From positions 30,440 through 94,439 of the forward strand of contig WELA01003918.1 of NCBI GenBank assembly GCA_009602735.1: a stretch of DNA of 64,000 bases. Reading direction: 5' to 3'. Shown here one piece after another: positions 8,599 to 20,731 of the stretch; position 1 is the stretch's first letter; each line of letters begins with the position of its first letter. Origin of the DNA: Mesotaenium endlicherianum (lineage: Eukaryota > Streptophyta > Zygnematophyceae > Zygnematales > Mesotaeniaceae). A program made the translations under genes and the position numbers. The notes under the pieces were generated by a model. It was not told the origin of the DNA. It saw nothing but the letters and a program-made list of their open reading frames with translations, and did no database searches.

Positions 8599-11500
8599 AA
8601 GTCCTTTCTTGAATGTCCGTGCTTGTCTTCTTTGTCTCATGAGGTAAATGTGTGAGGCTTACTTTTGTGGTATGATGAGTCTAGGTGGAGCTTGGGAAGT
8701 GTATGATGTAGAGCATTGCACATCCTGTCCAGAATCCTTCCACTTGCTCACCTAGTGTGTCTCTTGGCTCAGTGTACTATGCGGCATGCTAACTTGACTT
8801 TCCTAGCCTCTTGTGTACAGTTACACGCAACGAGAAGCCTGAAGTGGAGGCTTGATGGAAGAGGTGTCTGCAAGCATCAAGGGCAGCCTCAAGGGAGTTA
8901 CATCATAGCAAGCTGGATATGACTCATTTACCTCACTTGATCATAGTCGTTGTGTGTTGTTATATGCAATCCACGGCTAGTATAGAGAGGGGTGTGCACT
9001 CCAGCGGTGCTAGAGGACTTGTTGGTCTATTGTGCTATCCTTTCGGGTTTAAGCTTGTTGCTTTGCAAGAGACGTACCTCTCTCATTAGTTGTGTGGCAG
9101 TTCGGTTGAGGGAGCTTGGGTATGGCTGCATGTGTTGAGCGATTGAGACAGTGCGTGCACACATGATTTACTAACTTAAGTTTCCAAGTATGGATTACGA
9201 CAGGTTTTCGCCGCCACGGTCCAAGTGCACTACGTCGTCCACAAGCTTCAGCATGCTGCAACNAGCTGCAACTTCTACGAGAAGAGGCTTCCACAGCAAC
9301 AATGGCATCCTACAGATACCCTCTATTCCCAACCATGGCTGGAACATTGTGTGCTCCTCTCGTTTGCCACATTGACGTGGGCTGGAAGGTTTAGGGTATG
9401 TGCCTTGTGCTTGAATGCTATGTGTGAGACGGTGCTTTGGTGATACTTGATGGGATCGTTGGAGCTTGGGGTTTAAGCTTAAGATAAGTCTAGTCAGTGT
9501 GCAGAGGTTTTTGGATGCGGATCTTATGTGATTGCTGACTTAGGTTAAATCAGTCTGCTGGATTATTTGATCTAATGTGGTTAAAGGGTTTAAGGCCTTG
9601 GGTTTATGAACGCAAGGACGTTCCTTTAACTCTCTTTAGTTCGCATGACTTATTAAAGGTTAAGTGTCCGAGAGCAGCCGCGATCAATGAGTACTTTGAG
9701 TGCTTGAGCTAAACGAGCTCTTGGTGTTGCCATGCTTGGTGCGTGACATGTCTTACTGTGGGATTGTGGCTCGTCATAGCTAGCGAGATAATCAGATAAG
9801 ATGAGCATATCGAGACGTAGGTCTGTACGGTGTGTTGACTGACGTATGGAAAGTCAACGTGGATACTAGAGGGAGTTTGACTACTTGCCTTAGGTCCAGT
9901 TGGCTATTTGTTTTTGGATGCCACCTGTACACTCGGTCAAGTGTAAGGAGGTTTGTGTCTTCGTCATAGGGACGATCTGGGCATATTAGCAGTGTGCTAA
10001 GTTTCTGCCGGCCTCGCAGCTAACTGAGCTCGCTAGAGGCGCATGCTAGGTAGCATGCAAGATGCATTTGTATATGCGTCAGGTGCATGGAATTTGCATC
10101 CCGGGTGCTAGAGGTAGTGGATCGCCGTTAGCATACCGTAGAGCAGGTGTAAAATGGGCCCTGCTGTAATAGATTCACTATGCACACCTAAGTAAAGACA
10201 GAAGAGACCATCGACATTATAGACGTTCTCGCAATGCATGGCTTGAATGATCTTGTTCAGTCCGATGCACAAACATTCTTCTTGCTAGCTTGGGGTTACA
10301 GTGCGAAAGTCTTACCAGGGATCTATGCACGCTGTTGTCATTGGCTTGCTAGGTGCTTGCTGCAATTACAATAGGTGCCATGTATGTGCCTTTAGAGAGG
10401 AACTCGATTTTGAGCTATACTGCGTTTGCCCATTGTCATTGGTTGAGTCTTTGTGATCCCAATGTTTGCCTTACCCTCCCGGGAACTATGTAAGATGGAG
10501 TCATCAGATCTTGAGTAGACTGATGCAGCTAGGGTGTGGTGTTTGCCACGCGTAGCTTAAGCTCATTGAAGGCAACTTACACACTTGTTTGTTGTCTGTT
10601 CAACAGACTGAGACCAGCAAGCAGAGTGTGAAGCGATGGTGCATACAGGTCGAGAGAGGCCGAGGAGTTGGCATGCTGGACGCTGCCACGTGACGCTTCC
10701 CCACCTGCCCTCTGGGCAACTTCAGGCAGTAAGGCCTGAAGGAGGGAGTATCTTGAAACATCAGAACTATGATACAGTTGGTTGTTTTTGGTCCCTCTTC
10801 TCTTTGATTGTTGACTCTCACCATTGGGTGGTTGTCATTTTGGTGTATGTCTTGCTAGGAATGACCAGTATGAATCATTGTATGTAAGCATAGGTAGAGT
10901 CAGCTAACTGAGCTACTTCTTGGTATGGATAAACTTGCTAATAGGGCCGGTTGTCTTCATCTCATAGCAAGCTATCTACACTCTCAAATGGAGGGANAAA
11001 TGGAGGGATGTAATGCGCTGGCTTGACTTTGGGTTATTCATGGATACAGCTTTGTGGTGAAAGGGTTTGAATGGCAGTACACTCTTCCCTATGCCACTCC
11101 GGTCATTGATCTAATTTTGAAAAATGGACTATGTTTTTTTGGGAGGGGGGGACTCTTTTTTTTTTTTTTTTNNNNNNNNNNNNNNNNNNTTTTTTTTTTT
11201 TTTTTAATGCTTACTTGGGTGTTTGCACTTTGTGTCCTCTCTCGGTATTCCTTTGTTGATTCTCCTCCACCCACTCATACTTCCGCAATCCTCTGTGACT
11301 GCCACTCTGTGTGGTTCCTATGTGCGGAGTTGTAGGCACTTTTTTGTGTGCTTATGTGGTTAAAGCTGTCGGGTCGTCAGCTATTTAAGTTGGGGAGAGG
11401 GAGATGGGATGTGGGTTAGGAGTATTCAGTAAGCTGTGCTTACCTGCATACTCAGCACCAAGTGTATGTACTAATTGAGTCATACACTGCCACGTCCTAT

Positions 11501-12277
11501 GTATGTACTGCATTAATAGCAGGAGCATCAGTGGCTGACTGGTGTAAACTGTGAGTTGCAGTACATTGTTGGAGCAAGCGTACGTACTAATTGAGTAAGT
11601 ACATTGCCATAAGTGGGATTGGGTAGCAATGATGCATGGCACATCAGGGAACTGCTTGAGGTGACCAGCATATTGCTCAAAACCATATGTTTCTTTGAAG
11701 TTAGAGTGTTCTGAAAATGTGGTTAAATTTTAAATTTTCCATGGGCTCATTAACCTGATGTTACTCATCTTGTGAGGGCATTCAATGCCATCAAACCAGT
11801 TGGTCTCCCTTTTCCTTCAGTACGCTGAATGTTGAGCAGGTACCTAAGTCACAGGAAATTGCTTGTGAGGAGCTTTCAAGGTGGGAGCACGACAGGAGTT
11901 GAAGACCAAGAGAAGGAGAAAAGGCTTAGTTCAGTACGCTGAGCTTTAATAACATTCTTTCATTGTTTGACCTCGAAAGGAGATTGTTTGATTTGGGTGT
12001 GGTGTGCATGTTGTGAGCTGCTCTATTGTGTTTTTCAACTGGAAGGACTATTGTGAGTATAGGTATGTCCATGCATGTCTTCAGTTATTGATTGTGAAGT
12101 CAGATGGTTGCTTGCATGACAGTTTGTTGTGATTTATTTTCACTTGCACTGGGTAGGTGAATATATTACGCTCGTGTCTTGCTTGCTTGCTTTGCTTCAC
12201 CTAGTTGACTGAAGTGTATTATTAAATAAAAGTATCATATGCTGAGTGTTGTCGAGGCGACAATAATTTAAGTTGGG
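8599..12277 (+). other. Non-coding interior of B2
   Basis: No frame longer than about 90 codons and no recognisable retrotransposon protein. It contains an 18-N gap within a poly-T run (11172-11189), single Ns at 9263 and 10997, and GC-rich blocks such as GCCACGTGACGCTTCCCCAC (about 10684) that recur at about 39930. It ends with the hairpin and purine tract. Interpreted as a large non-autonomous LTR derivative; no gene function is claimed. Confidence 0.7.
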
Positions 12278-12350
12278 GAGATGATGCCCCTGGGGTCCTA
12301 TGGTCAGGGGAGTCAGACCTCCTCCTGTCTTGGGGTCTTCTGAAGCCTGT

Positions 12351-13934
12351 CTAGGAGGGGGGCTCCGTGTAGGGACCCGGCGGAGAACGCAGTAACTGTG
12401 CTGTTTCCTCCTGCACGGTCTGATACTGAATGGAGGCAGCCTTCTCCTGGGCAGCCCTCAAACTGACTTGTACATATACCGGCATCCCAGAAGGATGTTG
12501 CATGACATGAGCTAAAGGTACATGCCCTCTCTGCGAGGGAGATGCCGGCAGGCCTCTGGCTATTTCTCTAGCAGCCCTCCTGTCTGCCCTGTCTGACTGG
12601 GTCTTCGTGCCTGGAGATGGGCTCTGTCCTCTGGCAATTCCCAGCCAAGTGATATCTTCCTCTTCAGCGAGTTGCTGCAGGGCCAACCCAGTCTTCTCCC
12701 TTACAGGGGATGTGGCAGGTGTCAGGATCACGGCGGGGCTAGTGTCCTCCTCCTCGCCTTCCTCCTCTTCTTCCTTTGACCCCTCCTCCTCTCCGTCCTC
12801 GGGTTCCTCTGAGACTGCTGGGGTCTCTTCTGTCAGCTGCTCCAGCTCTTCCCGAGAAAAAGAATATCCCACTGACCTTCCCCTTTTGGGTGCTGGTGGG
12901 GGCTGCTGAGTCTGGACCGCATACAGGTCCTTTTCCCCCTACTTGCTTGCCCATTTGGCATAAGCGTGCTTCCCTTTAGAGAATGACTCTCGGGCCCTGC
13001 TCCTGTCCTCCTGCATTTCTTGGCTCATGCAGTCTTTTACTCCATCCAATCTTGGGTCCCAAGCCGCAATGTGAGGGGGCAATACTATGTTCCCCTTTAG
13101 GTTTGTCAGGAAATCCTCATCCGTCGCCCTGTCATTCTGCTGGTCCCTCATGTTGATGGTCATCCACCGCCATTTGGTGGGCTTTTGGAAGAAGGCAGGG
13201 TCTGTCCTTTTAAGAGTACAAGGGTACCAGTGCCCTGCAAAGTCCAGCTGACTGGTTTCCCTGGCCAAAAATTCCGAGCTCCTTCTCTCCACCTCATTAT
13301 ACATGGCCTTGAACCTGTTATGAGATGTAGAGTCCTTGAAGCTGTCCGCGTCCATGGGCATCATCCTGATGACCCTATCTTTCCCCCAGATACCAGGAAT
13401 CGATACAGCCCCTGCTTTGTTCACTTGGGCCATTGCCTTCGCCTCTCTGACCGTATATCCTACCATCCTGGCGTAATCATGGTAAAGGAGGAGCCCTGTG
13501 CAGACCTCTATATACTTGTCAAAGTTTTCGGATGTCTCCCCTTCCCTTTGGAGGATGTCCTTCTGCGACTCACTGCGACTTCTCTGAGCATACTTGAAGG
13601 CCTCCTCCAGTAGATCAAAGCCCTTGCCCAGCACTGTGTTGCGGTAGCTGCTGATTCTCCTCTGCTCTTCTTCAGCCTGCTGCTTCCGCCTCTCCTCAGC
13701 TTGCCTCTCCTCCTCTGCTTTCTTGACCTCCTCTGCAGCTTTTTTGTCCAGTTCTTCCTGCCTCAGTCTGGCTTGTTCCTCCTCCTCCTTCTTCTGCGCC
13801 TCCCGCTGTTGTTGGAGTCGTTGTGATTCCCGTGCGGAGATGGAGGATGATTTGATGTCGCCACGGAATTGCAAGTATTCTGCATGTGCCTCTTCCGCCC
13901 TTCTCTTCCTCTTGAGTTCCGACTTTTGAGTCAT
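12351..13934 (-). pseudogene. Family A ORF3, element A2
   Basis: ORF3 of about 528 codons from ATG 13934-13932, broken by one in-frame TAG at 12941-12939 (CAG context in other copies); the frame otherwise stays open to the stop at 12353-12351. Order: basic start, Glu/Gln-rich coiled coil (residues ~10-90), conserved core (~95-320: GKGFDLLEEAF, YARMVGYTVREAKAM, GKDRVIRMMPMDADSFKD, YNEVERRS, HWYPC, WRWMTINMRDQQ, PPHIAAWDPRLDG, SKGKHAYAKWA), then a Glu-rich acidic stretch and the tail motif SPSQRGHVPLAHVMQHPSG. No transmembrane segment or signal peptide, so it does not look like an envelope. Function unknown. It lies after pol in the same orientation with its own linker. Confidence 0.85.
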
Positions 13935-13935
13935 C

Positions 13936-14282
13936 CTGCTCAATCATAAACACAATGCAGTTAGTGAAGTCATGATATTTTGCCGCTACTGAGTGCCCTT
14001 GATGAAGAGGAACGCAATAGGGAGAGTTCCTAGTGTGAAATACCTGGTGTGAGTGAACATAAGGGAAAATTGAGTTAGAGAGAAAGTGAGTGTGAGCGCA
14101 AGTTGAGTGTGTAATATGGTTATCAGAAATTTTTCGGCTGATCCCGAGACAGAATACCACTCCCTCCAACTTAATTTTAAAGGTGGGCTGCCTGTCACAA
14201 CTGTCACTAACTGTCACATCCCCGTCCAACTTATATGGAGACAGGACCTCCTGTCACCTTCCCATGTCTACTGAAGGGACAG
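13936..14282 (-). promoter_or_regulatory. pol-ORF3 linker of A2 with candidate 108-nt intron
   Basis: Minus-strand linker between the pol stop (14283) and the ORF3 ATG (13934). It has purine-tract-like copies at 14159-14174 and near 14222-14233, repeated TGACAGT units, a donor-like CACCAG|GTATTTC (GT at 14043-14042), a branch-like CACTAACTGC and the acceptor TTGAGCAG|G ending at 13936. The predicted intron is 108 nt. The TATA-like box seen in A1 is degraded here (CTGATAACC). Confidence 0.5.
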
Positions 14283-17016
14283 TTAGGGCGGTGCCCCGGC
14301 CGCCCGAAGGTGGAACCGTTTCAATGCCCCTTTGGCATTGGTCAGCTGGTCTTTAAACTCCCAAGTGTCCCCAGAGGCATCGTAACCCTTCCATCGGATG
14401 AGGTACTTCATGACATATTTAGACAATCGACGGACCGAGCGAGCGTCTAGAATCTCATTGACCTCATATTCCTCATGGTCACCCTCCCTGACAGCGGGGA
14501 CCGGTCCCGGTTGGTAAGGTAACCGATCGGTGAACAGTGTGTCACCTTTGATGTACGGTTCCAGGAAGGAGACATTAAAGACTGGGTGACCCTTGTAGTC
14601 CGCTGACATATTCAGTTTGTAAGCATTCTGATCGACACGGCGCACCACCGAATATGGACCGACCCAGACCGGACCAAGCTTTTTCTTGACCACACCAGGC
14701 AGGTACAGGTGTTGAGAATGCAATTTTGACCAAATCACCCTTAGAAAACGTCAGCGCGCGACGGTGCTGATTAGCATATTTTTGTTGATTTTCTTGGGCG
14801 GTGTGCAGGTTTTAATGGACCTTTGACGGGGTGTCAGTAAATTCCAGTGTTAACTGGAGGGAGACCGAATTGTCAATCCCTTCTGGGTGAGTTAAAGACT
14901 CCCCCACTACATCTAAAGTTGACTTAGGGACTCTACCCAGGCTGAGTTCAAAAGGAGTCTTGCCCGTTGATGCGTGCACCGCACTGTTGACCGCAAACTG
15001 AATTTGAGGCAACAGGTCATCCCAATTATCTTGTTTTTGGTTAACATATGCTCTCAGCACCTCCTGCAAAACTCGGTTTGTTCTTTCAATCTGCCCATCA
15101 GTCTGAGGGTGGTTAGCTGTGCTGAGCAGCTGTTTGACTCCCATTAATCTCATTAAAGCTCTCCAGAACTCAGAGGTAAATTTTAAGTCTCTGTCTGAGA
15201 TGATATAAGAGGGTGGCCCATGTTGGCATACTACATGGTTGTAGAACTGTCTCGCTGTTTTGAGTGCAGTTACTTTGACAGTTGTGGGGATAAAAATGAC
15301 CATTTTTGTCAATTTATCCACGACCACCAATATTGAATCATGCCCATTGGCAGTTCTTTGTAGTGTGACCACCCAGTCCATGGATATATTTTCCCAGCGT
15401 CCAACTGGGATGGGTAGTGGTTGCAAGAGGCCTCTCGGTGGTGTGTGCCGAGACTTCTTTGACACTGATCACAGGAGTTCACATATTTCAAGACCTCCCG
15501 GGGCAACCCATCCCAATGATAATGTTTTGCCAGTTTGCCAACAGTTTTGGCCTGCCCCAAATGCCCACCCAGGAGATTGTCATGCGCTTGACTCAGTAAG
15601 AGAGACCTTATTTCCAGGTTATTAGGAATGACCAGCTTCGGCCTGCCTGAAGTGGTTTCAGTCACCCAGTCCCCTCCTTTCAGCCGGTACCCGAATGCAG
15701 TAGCAGGACACACTTCATCCGTGGGGCTGGGCTCAAATGTTGGGTCAAAAAGGTAGGCTTTCCTAAGTTGTTCAAGGAAGGACTTTGTCACCTTTAGTGA
15801 AGTGATTACACATAGGACTTTATCTACAGCATGCTGACTAAAGTTCCTTTCTTGCAAGTCAGGATTTCTAGAGAGTGCATCAGCAGGATTCAACTTCCCT
15901 GGTTTGTAGTCGATCTGGACTTGGAACTGCTCCAGCATCTGGCTCCAGCGGTTCTCCCTCCTCGACAGCTTGGATTTCTTCTGAAAGTGAGTCAGAGCTA
16001 GGTGATCTGTAATCACCTTAAAAGCTTTACCATGTAAGTATGCTCTCCACTGTTTGAGCACATGAATGATAGCTAGCAGCTCCTTATCATGGACGGAATA
16101 GTTAATTTCAGCTGGGTTGAATTTCATAGACTCGTACAGCACAGGGTGCCACTCCTGCCTTACCTTACCATCCTTTGTGGTTTTGTCAGCAAGCTGCAAC
16201 AAAATAGCACCCATGGCAAAGGCAGAGGCATCAGTAACCACCTGCACCGGTTTGTTGGGGTCATACACGGCTAGCAGTGGGGCAGAACAAAGAGCATCTT
16301 TAAGGGTTTGGAAGGCAGCTTGCTGCTCTTCCCCCCACACATACCCTATGTCCTTCTTAGTAAGGTCAGTCAGTTTACTGGCCTTTGTAGAATAATTCTC
16401 AATAAATCTCCTATAGTAGATAGCCAACCCGAGGAAGGATCAAACTTCAGAGACAGACTGTGGTATTGGCCAATCCCTTATGGTCTGGACTTTCTTAGGA
16501 TCCACATTGATGCCTTTTTTACTGACAACGTGGCCTAAGAATTCGATACTTTCCTTAAAGAAATCACACTTGCTCATTTTAGCATATAAGCAATTTCTTC
16601 TCAGAGTGTCCATGACTGTCTTTAAGTGTTCAGCGTGCTGAGCTTCATCTTTAGAGAAAATTAAAATATCATCCAGGAAAACTTGCACAAACTTATCCAA
16701 ATAAGGTCTGAAAATGTCATTCATGGCACCCATGAAGGTCGCAGGAGCATTAGTCAGTCCAAATGGCATCACGTTGAACTCATAGTGTCCATAACGTGTG
16801 TGGAAGGCAGTCTTGTGTTCATCCCCCTCAGCAATTCTGATTTGATGATAATCACTCTTGAGATCTATCTTACTGAACACTTTAGCACCAGACAGGGTAT
16901 CAAGGAAATCCTCGATTCTGGGTAAAGCATACTTGTTCTTTACTGTAATTCTGTTCAGGGCTCTGCAATCCACACACATCCGCATACTGCCATCCTTTTT
17001 CTTAACAAATAGGATG
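14283..17016 (-). pseudogene. Family A pol, C-terminal two thirds, element A2
   Basis: Continues the pol interrupted by CN. Contains RT ([48 protein letters not shown]), RNase H ([14 protein letters not shown]), an integrase finger and core, and a chromodomain ([20 protein letters not shown]). Damage includes a stop after SEV near 16440, a frameshift near 15470 in the integrase finger and a break near 14810-14740. The conserved G of DLKSGYHQ is changed to D. Otherwise very close to the A5 polyprotein. Inactive as it stands. Confidence 0.9.
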
Positions 17017-17464
17017 TGAAAGGGGGAAGGGTGTGGGAAGTGCGCCCATACACACTCACGCACCCTCACCCGCGAGTGGAAGCGTGCACGAGGACCTTTC
17101 CTAGTTGCATACACAAGGTGGAGTGGCCTGGTGGTATGCCACCCTTGCAAGAGTTAGAGGGCTACATGAGAGAAGAGTGGAAAAGAACTCACTTTATTAA
17201 GAAAATTCGTGTACAAGATAAGAAGGTTAGACTAGACTAAGCCCCCTCTACTTCCTGGACTCCAACCGAAATTTTCGTCACTGGACCTGTCCTTGTCACT
17301 AAATAGAATGTGTGACATTAAAAACTCACTAAAAACTTCCAAAATTCTTAACTATCTCAATACTTGTCCAAATGACTTGAAATAAAGGCCAAAGTTCTTC
17401 TAAAATCACACTCTATGCATATAAAATGCTAGAAAGATACAAACTACACTTTCATAACCTTACA
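17017..17464 (-). repeat. 3' LTR of CN (shortened)
   Basis: 448 bp, ends TGTAAGG.../...CCCCCTTTCA in minus-strand sense. It matches the 729-bp partner at 20732-21460 at both ends but lacks about 280 bp after CCCTCTACTTCC. The minus-strand purine tract lies at 17465-17480. Confidence 0.87.
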
Positions 17465-20400
17465 TCATCCCCCTCCTCAAGATGCGACGTCCTCGGCGCA
17501 TACTAAGCATAAGTGACGTAATATGAGGAATCGAGCTCACATATACACTAGAAAAACACATATTCACATATATTATACAAGTTACAGGTCTTGAACAGGC
17601 TCCAGGTTGATACTCATTACTCCAAACTTGCTCCACTTAGTGAAAGCTCCATCGCATACATTGTCTCCACACATGGCGTCTCCTTACACAAGTGCATCTT
17701 CTCTTCAACTCCTTCGTCTTGGAATAGGCCAATATCTTCATAAGGGCTGTAACATACTCCCTCCATCAACTCCACATACTCCAAAGCTGGATCCAAGGCA
17801 TAATAGTCCGCCAAATCGCCAAAATACTCATTTTTCGCCCTCTTGGACAAGTGGCAGCTCCTCGTCGCGCCATGTGGCTTACTCGTGGTACTTTTATAAT
17901 TTTGACCAGATTACATCATGAACCTAAGTCCACTATGTTCCTGAACCTTCTGGTACCCTTAGCTACCTCTAGCTCTAAGCCATACTCCTTGTAGAGGTAT
18001 TGCACTCTCTCACTCGTGTGCGTGACTCGTGGTGACCTCTCAAGACGCCAAGTGGCACCCCCCTGACTTTTTTTGACATTTTTAGCCTGAAAGTTGTGTA
18101 ATCTACATAATATCTCCCCTTTGAACTCACTGGTATGCTTTGTTTCTCCTGATTCCAAGCCTAAGACCATGATACCAGATTGCGCCTTGCCTCACACATG
18201 TGGCTCGCACGGCAGTCCAGCAGACCGCCATGTGGCACTGTCAAGACTTAAATAAATATTTTTATAAAAAAAATTACTTTTTCTGAATCTCAACCCATAG
18301 GACTACCTCTCCACAAACTTTCAGAGTCTGAATCAAAGTCTAACACTCAAACGAGATCGTCAATTTGTGCCTCACGCTCGTAGGACGCACACGCGCGCAA
18401 CATGGATAAAGCTCCCGCGCCTACAAATGGCACATGCTTAAACCCCTGATTCTGAAACTTGACTATGACTCAAGTAAGGCCTCATACTAGGCCTCTCACA
18501 TCATGTAGGACTTCTAGTGAAAATATTACCCACTCTCTCCTAAGTAGGCAAAAAGTAGCCAAAATCTGCCAACTTTAAACCTCGCGCTCGCCTACCCGTA
18601 AAACCCTCAAACATAGACAGATTTGAGTATCTTCCAAGTTCTTGCTCTCAAACTTCTTTCCACTTCACATCTCTTAGTTACAACTGNATCTTAGTTACAA
18701 CTGAACCCATGGGATTGGTTTGACCTTGCTTACAAGCACTCTAAACAACTATAACATTCCCCCCCCTCATCATGAAGGTAAGGCGCTTACCACTCGAGTG
18801 TCCAAGTCCAGATTTTACGCCTCTCTCTNCCTTGCTTGTATAAGCGCTGATTCTTCTAGCTTCATGTCCAGTTCCTTGTCACATATCTCCATCATAGGCA
18901 GGACATATCAGCCCCATAACACTTGGTCTCCTCCTTATAGGTCCATATCCATAAAGTCGTAGTGTCCATCAAGCGACAATAATAAATCTCACAAGGCATG
19001 AGCGCGTAGTCTCGCTCGTGGTGCACCAAACTCCATCATAGTCTTCTCCTTGGCTAGATGCTCACTCCCACATACCTCTGGCTCTTCTTGAAGGTCAGCC
19101 TTCACACAAGGCTCCAAGAAACACATCTGGAACGCCTCCAAGAGCTCCATAACTTGGGCATACGCACATACTCTTAGTGCTTGCACCTCATCTTGTGCAC
19201 GCACACACGTCGTCTTGCAAGCGGGCTTCTCTTGAGCTCACTTTCTAGGAGCTCCTCCACTTGAGCAGTTGGGGTCTGCTCTATATATGAGCAAGGGGAT
19301 CATACACCTCTACTTGCTCCACCGGCGATGCGCGCTCGCCAAGGTTGTTAGGAGGCACGCTTGCTCCATGCGATGACCGGGCCAAGGTCACCAAAACAAG
19401 CGCTTCTCCTTCACCTTCACCTTCCCGCGTCGCTTCTTTGCTAGCGGGCTGAAGATAGCTACTTGTGGTCATATCTACCTCCACCTATTTCACTATCCTC
19501 ACTTGACCATACTCCTCCTCGGTCTTCACTTGACCCGTGCACTAAAGCACTAGAGGATAGGCTACTCTCTTTGTGCAACTCCTTCCACATGCTTAGCTTC
19601 TTGAGTGCACTCTAGCCTTGGTCACCCCAATGACACTTCTTACTACTAAACCCAGCTTGCCTTGGTGCTCTACTTTCACATGAAGAGCTTCCATAGATGC
19701 ACCAAAATCTGCCCCTTAACTATGCCATCACACAACTAATGGCACACACGCTTCAAGTGGGAGACATCTCTTGCACTAGCCCTCTTGCACCAACTTCATA
19801 CCTTGCTTCTTCTTCCACACCATAGGCTTGTCTTCATCATAGTTCTCAACTCCATATACTCCGTAGTACTCTCCTCCATAAGAAAAGAGAAATCTGAACT
19901 TGAAAGGCTCCATCTCCATCTCTCCTCTTTGAAGAAAAATCTGGAATACTTCTTCTTGCTCCAAGCCTTCTCCACGATGCTTCTCTTCACTTGAGGCTTC
20001 TTCAATCTCCATACAAGGTACCAAGCTCCATCATGGCTGGCCTCAAATAACCAGTGGCTACATAGGAGTGATGCAAGGCAACCCAAATCTGGCCACATAC
20101 TTGGCCAACTTGGTGCAACACCCCGGTGCACCCTCTCTTGAGCTCCTCATGAGCTCCTCTTGAGCTTGCGAGTGCTATGCCCGCCAAAGCTCCTAGACTT
20201 GCAAGTACACATGCTTGCTAAGTCCCTGGTTGCCTACCCTTAAAATCTGCTCCACCTTCATTGAAGATCTGAAATAAAGATGGGCACACACTCCTTTCTA
20301 GCCACTATCACCTCTATGCTAAGCCCCCTCATCAAAGAAAGAGCTTAACACTAAAGAGCTTGCATCTTCAAGGAAAAATCCAGCCGTGTGAACTCCAGAT

Positions 20401-20731
20401 TTTCTTCATGCTCATATGTCTCCATACTCAAGCAAAGGCTGCTCTATATTACTTATATCACTACCATGCTTGGGCAACCTTCTTATACTACAAAGAAGAC
20501 GTACAACAATCTGGTTGCATCCAAGTTGACACTTCTTGGAGCACCTCCCTCTTCCATCTCCTCCCTCCTTCAAGAGAGTGAGATGCTAGCTTGCATCAAC
20601 GTCTTCATGGCTGCCCTTAGCAACTTATAAATCATCCTTGCTTCTCCTCTCTACCCTCTCAACACTCCTACAAGCATCACCAACCAAAGCTCCTCCTCCA
20701 AATGAAGCAACTAGGTAGCTTTGATACCATG
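17465..20731 (-). other. Interior of CN with family C pol remnants
   Basis: About 3.3 kb without a supported gene. At 19281-19484 (minus) a frame reads LVTLARSSHGASVPPNNLGE...PLA, matching the protease-RT linker of C2 pol ([17 protein letters not shown]...DPLA). 18989-19204 resembles the following [15 protein letters not shown] region weakly. The PBS lies at 20718-20729. Single Ns are at 18687 and 18829, the first flanked by a duplicated TTAGTTACAACTG. Confidence 0.7.
20718..20729 (-). other. Primer-binding site of CN
   Basis: Minus-strand TGGTATCAAAGC two bases from the 5' LTR. It is related to the Met-tRNA-type PBS of the other elements with changes at the 3' side. Confidence 0.75.

Larger units (their letters stand above)
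7905..12277 (+). mobile_element. Family B non-autonomous element B2, one LTR missing
   Basis: Inserted in the A2 3' untranslated region: GAGAT occurs at 7900-7904 and 12278-12282. It has a left LTR (7905-8584), a Met-tRNA-type PBS and about 3.7 kb of interior with no ORF that I can support. It ends at a hairpin (12248-12264) and purine tract (TTTAAGTTGGG) directly against the target duplication, so no 3' LTR is present. Matching PBS, hairpin and tract suggest that family A proteins mobilise it (inference). The interior recurs at 32190-33073 plus 39206-41223. Confidence 0.82.

Noticed and set aside
10600-10887. Frames of 74-83 codons on both strands in the B interior
   Set aside because: The matching region near 39810-40150 does not keep them collinear, so these are chance frames in a GC-rich conserved block.
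11160-11205. Poly-T/poly-A tract as a retroposon tail
   Set aside because: It surrounds an 18-N gap inside the B2 interior, with no adjoining LINE or SINE sequence or target duplication; more likely a sequencing gap at a homopolymer.
19785-20131. Overlapping frames of 69-111 codons in the CN interior
   Set aside because: Three overlapping frames on both strands with no similarity to gag, pol or ORF3; treated as chance.
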